Positions 8,923-21,698 of a DNA stretch of 64,000 nucleotides are shown in pieces. The notes beneath the pieces were generated by a model. That model searched no databases, had not been told where the DNA came from, and was given only the letters and a program-made list of their open reading frames with translations. Position 1 is the stretch's first letter, and every line of letters starts with the position of its first letter. The position numbers and the translations under genes were made by a program. Source of the stretch: Parafrankia sp041008525 (GTDB lineage: Bacteria; Actinomycetota; Actinomycetes; Frankiales; Frankiaceae); contig NZ_JBFLUG010000005.1 in NCBI RefSeq assembly GCF_041008525.1, positions 72,471 to 136,470 of the forward strand, written 5' to 3'.

Positions 8923-10368
8923 TCAGGGCCGGCGGGTGGGCAGAATCGGCGCGGGCAGGTCGGTCGACCCGGTCAGGTAGCGGTCGACGGCCGACGCAGC
9001 CGACCGTCCCTCGGCGATCGCCCAGACGATCAGAGACTGGCCCCGGCCCATGTCCCCGGCGACGAACACGCCGGGGACAGAGGTCGACCAGCCGAGGTCG
9101 CGGGCCACGTTGCCGCGCGCGTCCAGCTCGACGCCGAGCTGCTCCAGCAGCCCGGCCCGGTCCGGCCCGACGAAGCCCATCGCCAGCAGCACCAGGTCGC
9201 ACGGCAGCTCGATGTCGGTGCCCTCGACCTCCTGGAAGCGGCCGTCGACCATCTCGACCTCGTGCATGAGCAGCGCCCGCACGTTGCCCTCGTCGTCGCC
9301 GAGGAACCGCTCGGTGGACACGGCGAAGACCCGCTCGCCCCCCTCCTCGTGCGCGCTGGAGACCCGGTAGATGATCGGGAACGACGGCCACGGGTTCGCC
9401 GGCGGCCGGCTGGCCGGCGGCCGGGGCATGATCTCGAGCTGGTGGACGGAGGCGGCGCCCTGGCGCAGCGAGGTTCCCAGGCAGTCCGCCCCGGTGTCAC
9501 CGCCGCCGATGATCACAACTCGCTTGCCGGCGGCGGAGATGGTCGTCTCGGTCAGGTCTCCCTGCTGGACCCGGTTCGCGGGGACCAGGAACTCCATCGC
9601 GAGGTGGATGCCGCTGAACTCGCGCCCGGGCACGGGCAGATCACGGCCCACCGTCGACCCGCCGGCGAGGACCACCGCGTCGTAGGAGGAGCGCAGCTCG
9701 TCCGCGGTGATGTCGACACCGACGTTGCAGGACGTGACGAACGAGGTGCCCTCGGCCTCCATCTGGGCGAGCCGGGTGTCGAGGACCCGCTTCTCCATCT
9801 TGAACTCGGGGATGCCGTAGCGGAGCAGCCCGCCGACCCGGTCCGCGCGCTCGTAGACGACCACCTCGTGGCCGGCACGGGTGAGCTGCTGGGCGGCGGC
9901 CAGGCCGGCCGGCCCGGAGCCGACCACCGCGACCCGCCGGCCGGTCCGCGCGGACGGCGGGATCGGTACCACCGTCCCCTCCGCGAGGGCGCGGTCGATG
10001 ATGGTGACCTCGATCTGCTTGATCGTCACCGGGTCGTCGCCGATCCCCAGCACGCAGGCAGCCTCGCAGGGGGCCGGGCACAGCCGCCCGGTGAACTCCG
10101 GGAAGTTGTTCGTCGCGTGCAGCCGCTCGATGGCGTCGGTCCAGTCCGACCGCCGGGCGAGGTCGTTCCACTCGGGGATGATGTTCCCGAGCGGGCAGCC
10201 CTGATGGCAGAACGGGATGCCGCAGTCCATGCACCGGCCCGCCTGGTCACGCAACGCCGGCTCCGGGAACGGTTCGTACACCTCGCGCCAGTCGGTGATG
10301 CGCACGTCCACCGGCCGGCGGGTGGGCAGTTCCCGGCGGTGCTTGAGAAAGCCAGTCGGGTCAGCCAT
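8923..10368 (-). CDS. gltD: Glutamate synthase (NADPH) small subunit
   Basis: Iron-sulfur flavoprotein that passes electrons from NADPH to GltB for reductive glutamate formation from glutamine and 2-oxoglutarate. It has 481 residues from ATG 10366-10368, preceded by ACAGGAG; the open frame continues 53 codons further but without family likeness. The N-terminal cysteine clusters CMDCGIPFCHQGCP and CPAPCEAACVL bind 4Fe-4S centres. VAVVGSGPAGLAAAQQL is the FAD Rossmann motif, VVIIGGGDTGADCLG the NADPH site, and VFVAGDMGRGQSLIVWAI the C-terminal FAD contact. It is downstream of gltB after about 200 bases and is almost certainly the second gene of that operon. Confidence 0.96.
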   Translation of the reverse strand: MADPTGFLKHRRELPTRRPVDVRITDWREVYEPFPEPALRDQAGRCMDCGIPFCHQGCPLGNIIPEWNDLARRSDWTDAIERLHATNNFPEFTGRLCPAPCEAACVLGIGDDPVTIKQIEVTIIDRALAEGTVVPIPPSARTGRRVAVVGSGPAGLAAAQQLTRAGHEVVVYERADRVGGLLRYGIPEFKMEKRVLDTRLAQMEAEGTSFVTSCNVGVDITADELRSSYDAVVLAGGSTVGRDLPVPGREFSGIHLAMEFLVPANRVQQGDLTETTISAAGKRVVIIGGGDTGADCLGTSLRQGAASVHQLEIMPRPPASRPPANPWPSFPIIYRVSSAHEEGGERVFAVSTERFLGDDEGNVRALLMHEVEMVDGRFQEVEGTDIELPCDLVLLAMGFVGPDRAGLLEQLGVELDARGNVARDLGWSTSVPGVFVAGDMGRGQSLIVWAIAEGRSAASAVDRYLTGSTDLPAPILPTRRP

Positions 10369-10569
10369 GCCGCTCCTGTCGGTTCCATGTGGCCGCTGTG
10401 GCGTCTCCGCCCGGCAGGCCCGTACGTAACTGGTACCGGGTCGCCGGAGCCGCGCGTGCTCGGCCGTTCTGGTCAGTCCTGGTCGTGTCTCGTCTGGCTG
10501 GTCAGGCTGTCCATCCTGATTGGACACCCTGACCGTCGGATGGCGCGCGCGGCGACCGGGTCGGATCGG

Positions 10570-15162
<4,593 letters not shown>

Positions 15163-15567
15163 CCGGAGGTGTCCTGTCCATCTTCAGGGGCCGATGGGGG
15201 CGGACGACGCTGTCCGGAGGGCGGCGCGACTTCGATGACGGGCTGGTCGTCAGCTCCGCGCCTCTCTCGAGTGTGCCATGTGTGCGCCCCATCCGCCGTG
15301 ATCGCTCATGTCCGCCAGGTCACAGGGATATTTCGGCAGATTTCCTGGACGATCAACGAACGTCCGGTAGAAGGCCCGCCAGGCGAAACATGTCACAGGA
15401 ACGCAACATTCTCGTCACCGAGAGCACCATCTGGGGGCAGAGCACCCCGAAGCGGTCGGGCAGCGTGAGGATATCCTGCCCATCCGCAGTGCGCGGATCC
15501 AGTTTGCCGTAAATCCGCCCCCAGCCCGCCCGATCTTCGCTGCGGGCGTCCGGCTGAAGCCCGGGGC
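15163..15567. other. 405-base intergenic region between lgt and gltB
   Basis: No gene is supported here. It holds the gltB leader and the candidate GlnR site at 15392-15418. A 7-base inverted repeat (CGGGCGT at 15543 and ACGCCCG at 15571) brackets the lgt stop and could be a weak terminator. Confidence 0.5.
15392..15418. promoter_or_regulatory. Candidate GlnR binding site upstream of gltBD
   Basis: The plus strand reads GTCAC, six bases, GCAAC, six bases, GTCAC. This matches three successive half-sites of the actinobacterial GlnR pattern gTnAC-n6-GnAAC-n6-gTnAC with exact spacing. The fourth half-site is poor. It lies 230-255 bases upstream of the gltB start. GlnR control of nitrogen-assimilation genes is established in Streptomyces and Mycobacterium; control here is inferred. 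Confidence 0.55.
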
Positions 15568-16776
15568 CTAACGCCCGTCCTGCGCTGCCGGGCCTGCCGA
15601 CTCGGCAGCCCGGTCGACGGGCCGCTCCCCCTCGCTCGGGGCGGTGGCACCGCCAGCACCCGTGTCCGCCACGGCGGTCGCCCCGGACCCACTCGCCGGC
15701 GAGCCGGTCACGACCGAGGTCGCGGTGGACGCCCCAGCGGCGGCTGCCGGGCCTCCGGTCGGCGGCGGGATGGTCTTCGGCGTGACGGTCTTCGGCGTGG
15801 TCCCCGGTGCGGGGTCGGCGGCGCCCGGCGCGGTCTCGGCACCGGCGGCGTCGACGGCGTCCTCGGTGGAACCCGTGGAGCCGGTGGGACCGGTCTCGGA
15901 ACCGGAACCGTCGGTGTCGCCCGCCTGCTGCCCGCCGGTGCGCCTGGCACCTCCCGCCGAGGCCGGGGGCGCCCAGCCGACGTCCGGGTCGACCGGACGG
16001 CGGATCAGGGCGAGTGCCAGCAACGCGAGCAGGAAGACCACGATCGAGACCCAGATGTTCACCCGGAGCCCGAGGACCTTCTCCGCGGTGTCGATCCGCA
16101 GCGCCTCGATCCACAACCGGCCGGTCGTGTACAGCGCCACGTACAGGAAGAACAGCCGCCCGCGGCCCAGCCGCCACCGGCGGTCGACCAGCAGCAGCAG
16201 CCCGGCGATGGCCAGGTTCCACAGCGACTCGTAGAAGAAGGTCGGGTGGTAGGTCTCGACCCCCGGGATCATCTGGTGGGCCGGGTCGATGCGGACGGCC
16301 CAGGGCAGGTCCGTCGCCCGGCCGTACAGCTCCTGGTTGAACCAGTTACCCCACCGGCCGATCGCCTGGGCGAGGGCCAGCCCGGGGGCCATCGCGTCCG
16401 CGAACAGGCCGAACGGGACGTCCATGCGCCGGCAGGCGAGCCACGCGCCGAGCGCGCCACCGGCGACGGCCCCCCAGATCGCCAGGCCGCCGTTCCAGAC
16501 CTCGAAGACGGCGAGGGGGTCGCCGTCCTCGCCGAAGTAGGCGTCGGGGCTGCTGATGACGTGGTAGATCCGTGCGCCGACGATGCCGAACGGGACCGCC
16601 CAGTACGCGACCTCGCTGGCGACCACGGGGTCCACTCCGCGGGCCCGCAGCCGCCGGGCGGTGACGACGACCGCAACAATGATCCCGACGACGATCATCA
16701 GGGCGTAGGCGCGCAACGGGACAGGTCCCAGATGCACGACCCCTCGGGATGGGCTGGGGATAGCTGCGAGCACCAC
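15568..16776 (-). CDS. lgt: Prolipoprotein diacylglyceryl transferase with long C-terminal tail
   Basis: Integral membrane enzyme that transfers diacylglyceryl from phosphatidylglycerol to the lipobox cysteine of prolipoproteins, the first lipoprotein-maturation step. The product is 402 residues. Residues 1-265 are the seven-helix catalytic core with the signature GRWGNWFNQELYG and the motifs FGIVGARIYHV and HPTFFYESLWNL. The remaining 135 residues are an Ala/Pro/Thr/Gly-rich disordered cytoplasmic tail (PPPTGGPAAAAGASTATS), as seen in many high-GC actinobacterial Lgt proteins. The start is GTG 16774-16776, about 35 bases after trpA, in the conserved trpA-lgt order. No Shine-Dalgarno is obvious. 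Confidence 0.95.
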   Translation of the reverse strand: MVLAAIPSPSRGVVHLGPVPLRAYALMIVVGIIVAVVVTARRLRARGVDPVVASEVAYWAVPFGIVGARIYHVISSPDAYFGEDGDPLAVFEVWNGGLAIWGAVAGGALGAWLACRRMDVPFGLFADAMAPGLALAQAIGRWGNWFNQELYGRATDLPWAVRIDPAHQMIPGVETYHPTFFYESLWNLAIAGLLLLVDRRWRLGRGRLFFLYVALYTTGRLWIEALRIDTAEKVLGLRVNIWVSIVVFLLALLALALIRRPVDPDVGWAPPASAGGARRTGGQQAGDTDGSGSETGPTGSTGSTEDAVDAAGAETAPGAADPAPGTTPKTVTPKTIPPPTGGPAAAAGASTATSVVTGSPASGSGATAVADTGAGGATAPSEGERPVDRAAESAGPAAQDGR

Positions 16777-16811
16777 GAGCGTCAGGCTATCCCCGTCCCT
16801 GTCCGTGCCTG

Positions 16812-17729
16812 TCAGGCGGATGCCGCGCGCACGCCGGCGGCGAGCTCGGCCGAGAGCCGGGCGACCGCCTCGACGCCACCCCCGCCGCTTTCACCGTCAC
16901 CGGTGGCGAGGGCGCGGACGAGCGCGGAACCCACGATCACACCGTCGGCGAAGCCGGCGACCTCCGCGGCCTGCGCCCCGGTGCTCACGCCGAGGCCGAC
17001 AGCCACCGGGAGGGTCGTCACCTCGCGTACCCGGGTGACGAGGTCACCGGCCCGGACCCCGACCGCCGCCCGGGCGCCGGTGACGCCCATCGTCGACGCC
17101 GCGTAGACAAAGCCGCGGCTGTGCGACGTGACCAGGCGCAGCCGCTGCGGAGTCGAGCTCGGCGCGACCAGAAAGACGGGGTCGATCGCGTGGGTGGCGC
17201 AGGCCGCAAGCCAGGGGTCGGCCTCCTCCGGCGGCAGGTCGGGCGTGATCGCCCCGGCCCCCCCGGCCGACGCCAGGTCGGCGGCGAACGCCTCCAGGCC
17301 GTACCTTTCCACCGGGTTCCAGTAGGTCATGACCAGGGTCGGGGCGCCCGTCTCAGCGACCGCCTCGACCGTGCGCAGCACGTCCCGGGTGGTGACGCCG
17401 CCGCGCAGCGCCACGTCCGCGGCGTCCTGGATGACCGGGCCGTCCATGGTCGGGTCCGAGTAGGGCAGGCCGACCTCGACGACGTCCACACCTGCCGCGA
17501 CCATCGCCCGCATCGCGGCGATGCCCCGCTCCACGGTCGGGAACCCGGTGGGGAGGTAACCCACCAGGACAGCCCGCCCCTGCGCCCGTGCCGCCGCGAA
17601 GACCTCGTCCAGCGGGCTGCGCCCGGCCCTGGCTGCCTCCCGCCCGGCCGGGACCGGCCGGGCCACCGCTGCCGGGCCGCCGGCAGGCTGCCCCTGGGCC
17701 GGCTGGTCGTGTGCCAACTGACTGCGCAC
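16812..17729 (-). CDS. trpA: Tryptophan synthase alpha subunit
   Basis: Cleaves indole-3-glycerol phosphate to indole and glyceraldehyde 3-phosphate; indole is channelled to TrpB. Begun at GTG 17727-17729 the product is 305 residues, longer than the usual 260-270 because of an N-terminal Pro/Ala/Gln-rich lead of about 35 residues. The catalytic Glu and Asp are in VDVVEVGLPYSDPTMDGPVIQ. The phosphate-binding loops include VGLGVSTGAQAAEVAGFADG and VIVGSALVRAL. The start is uncertain, since an open frame without stop continues upstream into the trpB region. It lies 82 bases after trpB and is co-transcribed with it. Confidence 0.93.
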   Translation of the reverse strand: MRSQLAHDQPAQGQPAGGPAAVARPVPAGREAARAGRSPLDEVFAAARAQGRAVLVGYLPTGFPTVERGIAAMRAMVAAGVDVVEVGLPYSDPTMDGPVIQDAADVALRGGVTTRDVLRTVEAVAETGAPTLVMTYWNPVERYGLEAFAADLASAGGAGAITPDLPPEEADPWLAACATHAIDPVFLVAPSSTPQRLRLVTSHSRGFVYAASTMGVTGARAAVGVRAGDLVTRVREVTTLPVAVGLGVSTGAQAAEVAGFADGVIVGSALVRALATGDGESGGGGVEAVARLSAELAAGVRAASA

Positions 17730-17811
17730 CGTGGGTCCGTTCCTCGTCGTGATGATCAGGCAGGGGATGATCGGGTGGAGGTGGGGGCACCCGGGTCGGG
17801 GCCCCACCCGG

Positions 17812-19200
17812 CTACCCGGCGTCCGGGTCCAGCAGGTCGAACCAGCGGGCGGCGGTGTCGACGTCCTTGTCGCCGCGGCCCGAGCAGTTGACCAGGACGA
17901 CGCCGTCGGGGCCGAGCTCTCGGGCCACCTCGAACGCGCCGGCGAAGGCGTGGGCGCTCTCGATCGCGACGAGGATGCCCTCGGTGCGCGCCACCAGCGC
18001 CAGCGCCTCCATCGCGGCCGCGTCGTCGACCACCCGGTAGCTGGCGCGGCCGGTCTCGTGCAGCAGCGCGTGCTCGGGACCGATGCCGGGGTAGTCGAGC
18101 CCGGCCGAGATCGAGTGCGAGACCTGGGTCTGCCCGTCGGCGTCCTGCAGCAGGAAGGTCCGCATGCCGTGCAGCACTCCGGGCGCCCCGCCGGCGATCG
18201 CGGCCGCGTGGCGGCCGCTGGCCACTCCGTCGCCACCGGCCTCGCAGCCGATCAGTGCCACCTCGGCGTCCGGGATGAAGCGGTGGAAGACCCCCATGGC
18301 GTTGGACCCGCCGCCGACGCAGGCGACGACCGCGTCAGGGAGCCGGCCGAGCAGGTCGAGGGTCTGCTGGCGGGCCTCGACGCCGATGATGCGCTGGAAG
18401 TCCCGCACCATCATCGGGAAGGGGTGGGGGCCCATGACCGACCCGATGCAGTAGTGGGTCGAGTCGACCGTGGCCACCCAGTCGCGCATGGCCTCGTTGA
18501 TGGCGTCCTTCAGGGTGCGGCTGCCCGAGGCGACGGCGACGACCTCCGCGCCGAGCAGGCGCATCCGGGCCACGTTGAGGGCCTGCCGGCGGGTGTCCTC
18601 CTCGCCCATGTAGACCACGCACTCCAGCCCCAGCAGGGCACAGGCCGTCGCCGTGGCCACCCCGTGCTGGCCGGCGCCCGTCTCGGCGATGACGCGTGTC
18701 TTGCCCATCCGGCGGGTGAGCAGGCACTGGCCGAGCACATTGTTGATCTTGTGTGAGCCGGTGTGCGCGAGGTCCTCCCGCTTGAGCAGGATGCGCGCGC
18801 CACCGATCCGCTCGGTCAGCCGGTCCGCCGAGGTCAGCGGGGTCGGCCGACCGGCGTAGGACGTCAGCAGGCCGTCCAGCTCGGCGGTGAACGCCGGGTC
18901 GACCCGGGCGGCCTCGTAGGCGGCCGAGAGCTCGTCGAGGGCGGCGAACAGCGCCTCCGGCACGAACCGACCGCCGAACCGGCCGAAGTGGCCGGACGTG
19001 TCCGGCACCGCCTGCCAGCTCTCGGCGGCCCGGGCGGGCGACCAGTCGCCGGCCGCGCCCGCGGCATGCTGGTCGGCCGCGCCGGCGGCGCGGGAGGAGT
19101 CGGCAGACGTTCTGGTGGATCGAGCTGTCACGGCCCCGACTGTACCGGCGCCCACCCCCACCGAGGTGGCGTGCGCCACCGGCCGGGCGGCCAGGGGCAC
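17812..19200 (-). CDS. trpB: Tryptophan synthase beta subunit
   Basis: PLP enzyme that condenses indole with serine to make tryptophan. As given it is 462 residues. The catalytic core begins near residue 60 (TSGHFGRFGGRFVPEAL), so the first 55 residues are a low-complexity extension, and a downstream GTG near 19131 is a possible real start. The PLP lysine is in HTGSHKINNVLGQ. The phosphate-binding loop is GGGSNAMGVF, and the substrate loop is ETGAGQHGVATATACALLGL. It lies 35 bases after trpC and before trpA, the standard order, and forms the alpha2-beta2 complex with TrpA. Confidence 0.95.
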   Translation of the reverse strand: MPLAARPVAHATSVGVGAGTVGAVTARSTRTSADSSRAAGAADQHAAGAAGDWSPARAAESWQAVPDTSGHFGRFGGRFVPEALFAALDELSAAYEAARVDPAFTAELDGLLTSYAGRPTPLTSADRLTERIGGARILLKREDLAHTGSHKINNVLGQCLLTRRMGKTRVIAETGAGQHGVATATACALLGLECVVYMGEEDTRRQALNVARMRLLGAEVVAVASGSRTLKDAINEAMRDWVATVDSTHYCIGSVMGPHPFPMMVRDFQRIIGVEARQQTLDLLGRLPDAVVACVGGGSNAMGVFHRFIPDAEVALIGCEAGGDGVASGRHAAAIAGGAPGVLHGMRTFLLQDADGQTQVSHSISAGLDYPGIGPEHALLHETGRASYRVVDDAAAMEALALVARTEGILVAIESAHAFAGAFEVARELGPDGVVLVNCSGRGDKDVDTAARWFDLLDPDAG

Positions 19201-19235
19201 TCCGCCGGCCGGCCGGCCGGCGGGGCACCCGTGAC

Positions 19236-20042
19236 TCAGTGAGCGATGCGGGTGGCCGGGTGGGTTCCGGCGGTCACCAGGTCGGCGACGAACTGGCGCG
19301 GGTCCCCGCCCGTCACGGCGGCCTCCCCGACCAGGACGGCATCCGCACCGGCACCCGCGAAGTGAAGCAGGTCGTGCGGCCCGCGCACTCCGGACTCCGC
19401 CACCTTCAGCACGCCGGGCGGAACCATCGGGGCGAGGCGCCCGAACGTGTCCCGGTCGACCTCGAGCGTCCGCAGGTTACGGGCGTTGATCCCGATCAGC
19501 CGGGCGCCCGCGTCCAGTGCCCGCACCATCTCGGCCTCGTCGTGCACCTCGATCAGCGCGGTCATGCCGAGCGACTCGATCCGCTCCAGCAGGCCGATCA
19601 GCCGAGGCTGGTCGAGCGCGGCCACGATCAGCAGGACCATGTCCGCGCCGTGGGCCCGCGCCTCGAGTACCTGGTACGGAGAGACCACGAAGTCCTTGCG
19701 CAGCACCGGTATGTCGACCGCGACCCGGACAGCGTCCAGGTCGGCGAGCGAACCGCCGAAGCGCCGCCGTTCCGTGAGGACGCTCACCGCCGCCGCACCC
19801 GCCTGCTCGTAGAGCGAGGCGAGCCCGGCCGGGTCGCTGATTGTCGCCAGCGCACCCTTCGACGGCGAGCGGCGCTTGATCTCCGCGATCACCGATACCC
19901 GGGGTGCACGCAGCACCGCCAGCGCGTCCCGTGCATCCGGTACGCGTTCCACTCGTTGCTTGAGAGCTGCCAGGGACGTTGCTCGCTCGCGTTCGGCCAG
20001 ATCTGCTCTGACCCCGTCGAGGATCTCGTCGAGAGCGTTCAT
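19236..20042 (-). CDS. trpC: Indole-3-glycerol phosphate synthase
   Basis: Converts carboxyphenylamino-deoxyribulose phosphate to indole-3-glycerol phosphate. It is a 268-residue TIM barrel starting MNALDEILDGVRADLAERE at ATG 20040-20042; the frame is open upstream but that extension has no family likeness. Key motifs are VIAEIKRRSPSKG (catalytic Lys), VLRKDFVV, LIEVHDEAEM, LIGINARNLRTLEV and VAESGVRG. It is the first gene of trpC-trpB-trpA-lgt. The upstream region is shared with a divergently transcribed gene under a LexA-like box, so trpC transcription could be affected by that element. Confidence 0.95.
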   Translation of the reverse strand: MNALDEILDGVRADLAERERATSLAALKQRVERVPDARDALAVLRAPRVSVIAEIKRRSPSKGALATISDPAGLASLYEQAGAAAVSVLTERRRFGGSLADLDAVRVAVDIPVLRKDFVVSPYQVLEARAHGADMVLLIVAALDQPRLIGLLERIESLGMTALIEVHDEAEMVRALDAGARLIGINARNLRTLEVDRDTFGRLAPMVPPGVLKVAESGVRGPHDLLHFAGAGADAVLVGEAAVTGGDPRQFVADLVTAGTHPATRIAH

Positions 20043-20351
20043 CGCCCCGCGCTCACGCCACTCACGGCCATGCCGCCGATGGTAGGGCAGGCACGCGGCG
20101 CTGGCCCGCCGCCCCCGCCCATGGCGCCGCCCGGTCACCACCCGTTGTTGTTCTCGTGTTGACCCGACCGATGCGCAGGCTCCTGACATTGACGTCGAGG
20201 CCAGACGGAGCAGACGTATCCCCCAGCAGGTGACAGGGCAGGTCATTTCCGTAGTCGTGGGCCTGTTGCTAGTACCACCCGCAGCGCCCGTGCGGGCACA
20301 CCCCGGCACAGGCACCGATCGGCCACCCGACACGCCTGCGGCCTCGCTGCG

Positions 20352-20379
20352 TTGACGGCCCGCACCCGGCCCGTATCAT
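20352..20379 (+). promoter_or_regulatory. Sigma-70-type promoter of the SOS-box gene
   Basis: TTGACG at 20352-20357 and TATCAT at 20374-20379 are separated by 16 bases, close to the primary sigma consensus. The last base of the -10 hexamer is the first base of the LexA-type palindrome, so repressor binding would block RNA polymerase. Confidence 0.6.
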
Positions 20380-20394
20380 CGAACACACGTTCGA
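20379..20394. promoter_or_regulatory. LexA (SOS) box
   Basis: TCGAACACACGTTCGA has perfect 6-base arms TCGAAC and GTTCGA around ACAC. This matches the actinobacterial and Bacillus-type SOS box GAAC-N4-GTTC including flanking bases. It overlaps the -10 end of the promoter and lies 24 bases before the start codon of the gene at 20418, an ideal repressor position. Confidence 0.72.
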
Positions 20395-20417
20395 AGACGG
20401 GTGCTACGGGAGGCGTG

Positions 20418-21050
20418 ATGAGGGAACTGGCCGACGTGCCGCGGGGCGACCAGTCGACGGGCCGGGGTGCCGCCATCCCGGCATCAGGGTCAGATCCGGC
20501 CGATCCGGCGTCGTGGGGCGGCGGCTCCGCGGAGCCCCTGACGGGGTGGGCCACGGCCGCCTCACGGGTCGCTCGGCGCGCCGGCGCCCCTCGCGGAGGT
20601 CCCCACGGGCGGCCCGGTCCGAGCGGGCCGGAAGGTGGTATGGAGGAGAGGACGGAACGGAATGCACGATCATCGCCCCACCCGCCGGGCGGGCCGCCGC
20701 GCGGCCTCGCGCCCCGGGTTCCGGTGGGTGTCACGGCTACCGAGCCCACGGGCGCGCCAGCGCCCGGCGCAGCGGCCACCACGGCCCCCGGCTCGGTGGC
20801 GGGCCCCGCGAAGGCTGCCGGGGGCCCGGCGGACCACAGCCGTCTCAGGGCCCGGCTCGAGGAGCTCGACCAGCGCATCGCGCGGATCGACGTGCTCATC
20901 GGTCTGATCGAGGCGGATGTCGAGCGCAACCGCCTGCTGCTCGGGGCGGTCAGCGGCTTCCAGCCACGCCGGTTCCCGGCGCCGCGGGTCGCGGGCGGGC
21001 CAGGCTCGGAGTCCCCGCTCCGACCGGGCGGAGCGGAGGTGTCCCGATGA
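20418..21050 (+). CDS. Uncharacterised coiled-coil protein, predicted SOS-regulated
   Basis: Not recognised as a known family. From ATG 20418 (GGGAGG four bases upstream) the product is 210 residues. Residues 1-145 are Gly/Pro/Ala-rich and probably disordered. Residues about 146-185 form a clear heptad helix (RLRARLEELDQRIARIDV, then LIGLIEADVERNRLLLG), followed by a short Pro/Gly tail. No signal peptide or membrane segment is seen. A second start at ATG 20640, with AAGG nearby, would give 136 residues and keep the coiled coil. The gene faces against the trp operon and ends with its TGA abutting the stop of the Trp-associated membrane gene (TGATCA). The promoter and LexA-type box make it a candidate DNA-damage-induced gene. 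A minus-strand frame overlaps it but has no such structure. Confidence 0.62.
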   Translation: MRELADVPRGDQSTGRGAAIPASGSDPADPASWGGGSAEPLTGWATAASRVARRAGAPRGGPHGRPGPSGPEGGMEERTERNARSSPHPPGGPPRGLAPRVPVGVTATEPTGAPAPGAAATTAPGSVAGPAKAAGGPADHSRLRARLEELDQRIARIDVLIGLIEADVERNRLLLGAVSGFQPRRFPAPRVAGGPGSESPLRPGGAEVSR

Positions 21051-21698
21051 TCAGGTGGGGTCCTGGCCCCGCTCGATGGCGTCCCAGGCGTCGACGGGTG
21101 CGGCTACGCGGGCCTGGTAACGGCCGGACATGGCCGGCCAGGTCCCGGCGCGGGCGACGACGGTCGCACCCGTGACCGCCAGCACGAGCCCACCCAGCAC
21201 CGCGAACCACGGCCCGGCACCGCTCGAGAGCCCGAGGATCGCCGGTTCCCCCGCGGGCACCACGGCCTGGACCTCGTCCGTGCCGCGAACGGCCCCCTCA
21301 GGGTCGAGAGCGATGCCACCAGCGGTCAGCACGATGCCGATGCCGGCGAGCACCACCAGCACACCGACCACGATCCGCCCCAGGCGCCGGGTGGCGATGA
21401 TCGCCACGGTCCCGGCGAGACCCAGCAGTGCCAGCCCGGTGACGGCCGGCGCCAGGGACCCGCCTGACCAGCTGACGGGCAGCGGCGCCGCCACCACCTC
21501 GTTTCCCGCCCCGGTCGCCGCCTGCACTCGGGCGGAGACCCAGGTGGAGCCGGTGCTGAACAGGACGGCGGCGGAACCGACCAGGCAGGCGACGACGGCG
21601 AGTGCCCGCTCCCGGCGGGCGCGCCGGCCCGGCCCGGACATCGGGGCCGGGCCAGGCGGCGTCGCGTCGGCGGGCGGCGACCCGGCGGGGGGGGTCAT
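21051..21698 (-). CDS. Trp-operon associated membrane protein
   Basis: A 215-residue integral membrane protein of the actinobacterial family found beside trpE (Trp_oprn_chp type). Residues 1-30 are a Pro/Arg-rich cytoplasmic lead. Hydrophobic segments lie at about 33-50, 83-103, 110-130 and 165-185, with the family-type extracytoplasmic loop starting STGSTWVSARV. The function is unknown; a role in tryptophan or aromatic precursor handling has only been guessed from location. Its start overlaps the trpE stop by four bases (ATGA at 21695-21698), so it is translationally coupled to trpE. Confidence 0.85.
   Translation of the reverse strand: MTPPAGSPPADATPPGPAPMSGPGRRARRERALAVVACLVGSAAVLFSTGSTWVSARVQAATGAGNEVVAAPLPVSWSGGSLAPAVTGLALLGLAGTVAIIATRRLGRIVVGVLVVLAGIGIVLTAGGIALDPEGAVRGTDEVQAVVPAGEPAILGLSSGAGPWFAVLGGLVLAVTGATVVARAGTWPAMSGRYQARVAAPVDAWDAIERGQDPT

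Larger units (their letters stand above)
20043..20417. other. Divergent intergenic region between trpC and the SOS-box gene
   Basis: No coding sequence is supported. It holds the trpC leader (minus) and, at its right end, the promoter and LexA-type palindrome of the plus-strand gene. No tryptophan attenuator with repeated Trp codons is seen. Confidence 0.5.

Noticed and set aside
20160..20240. Possible tryptophan leader peptide upstream of trpC
   Set aside because: The best frame has one Trp codon before its stop and no start codon with ribosome site; no terminator-antiterminator pair was seen.
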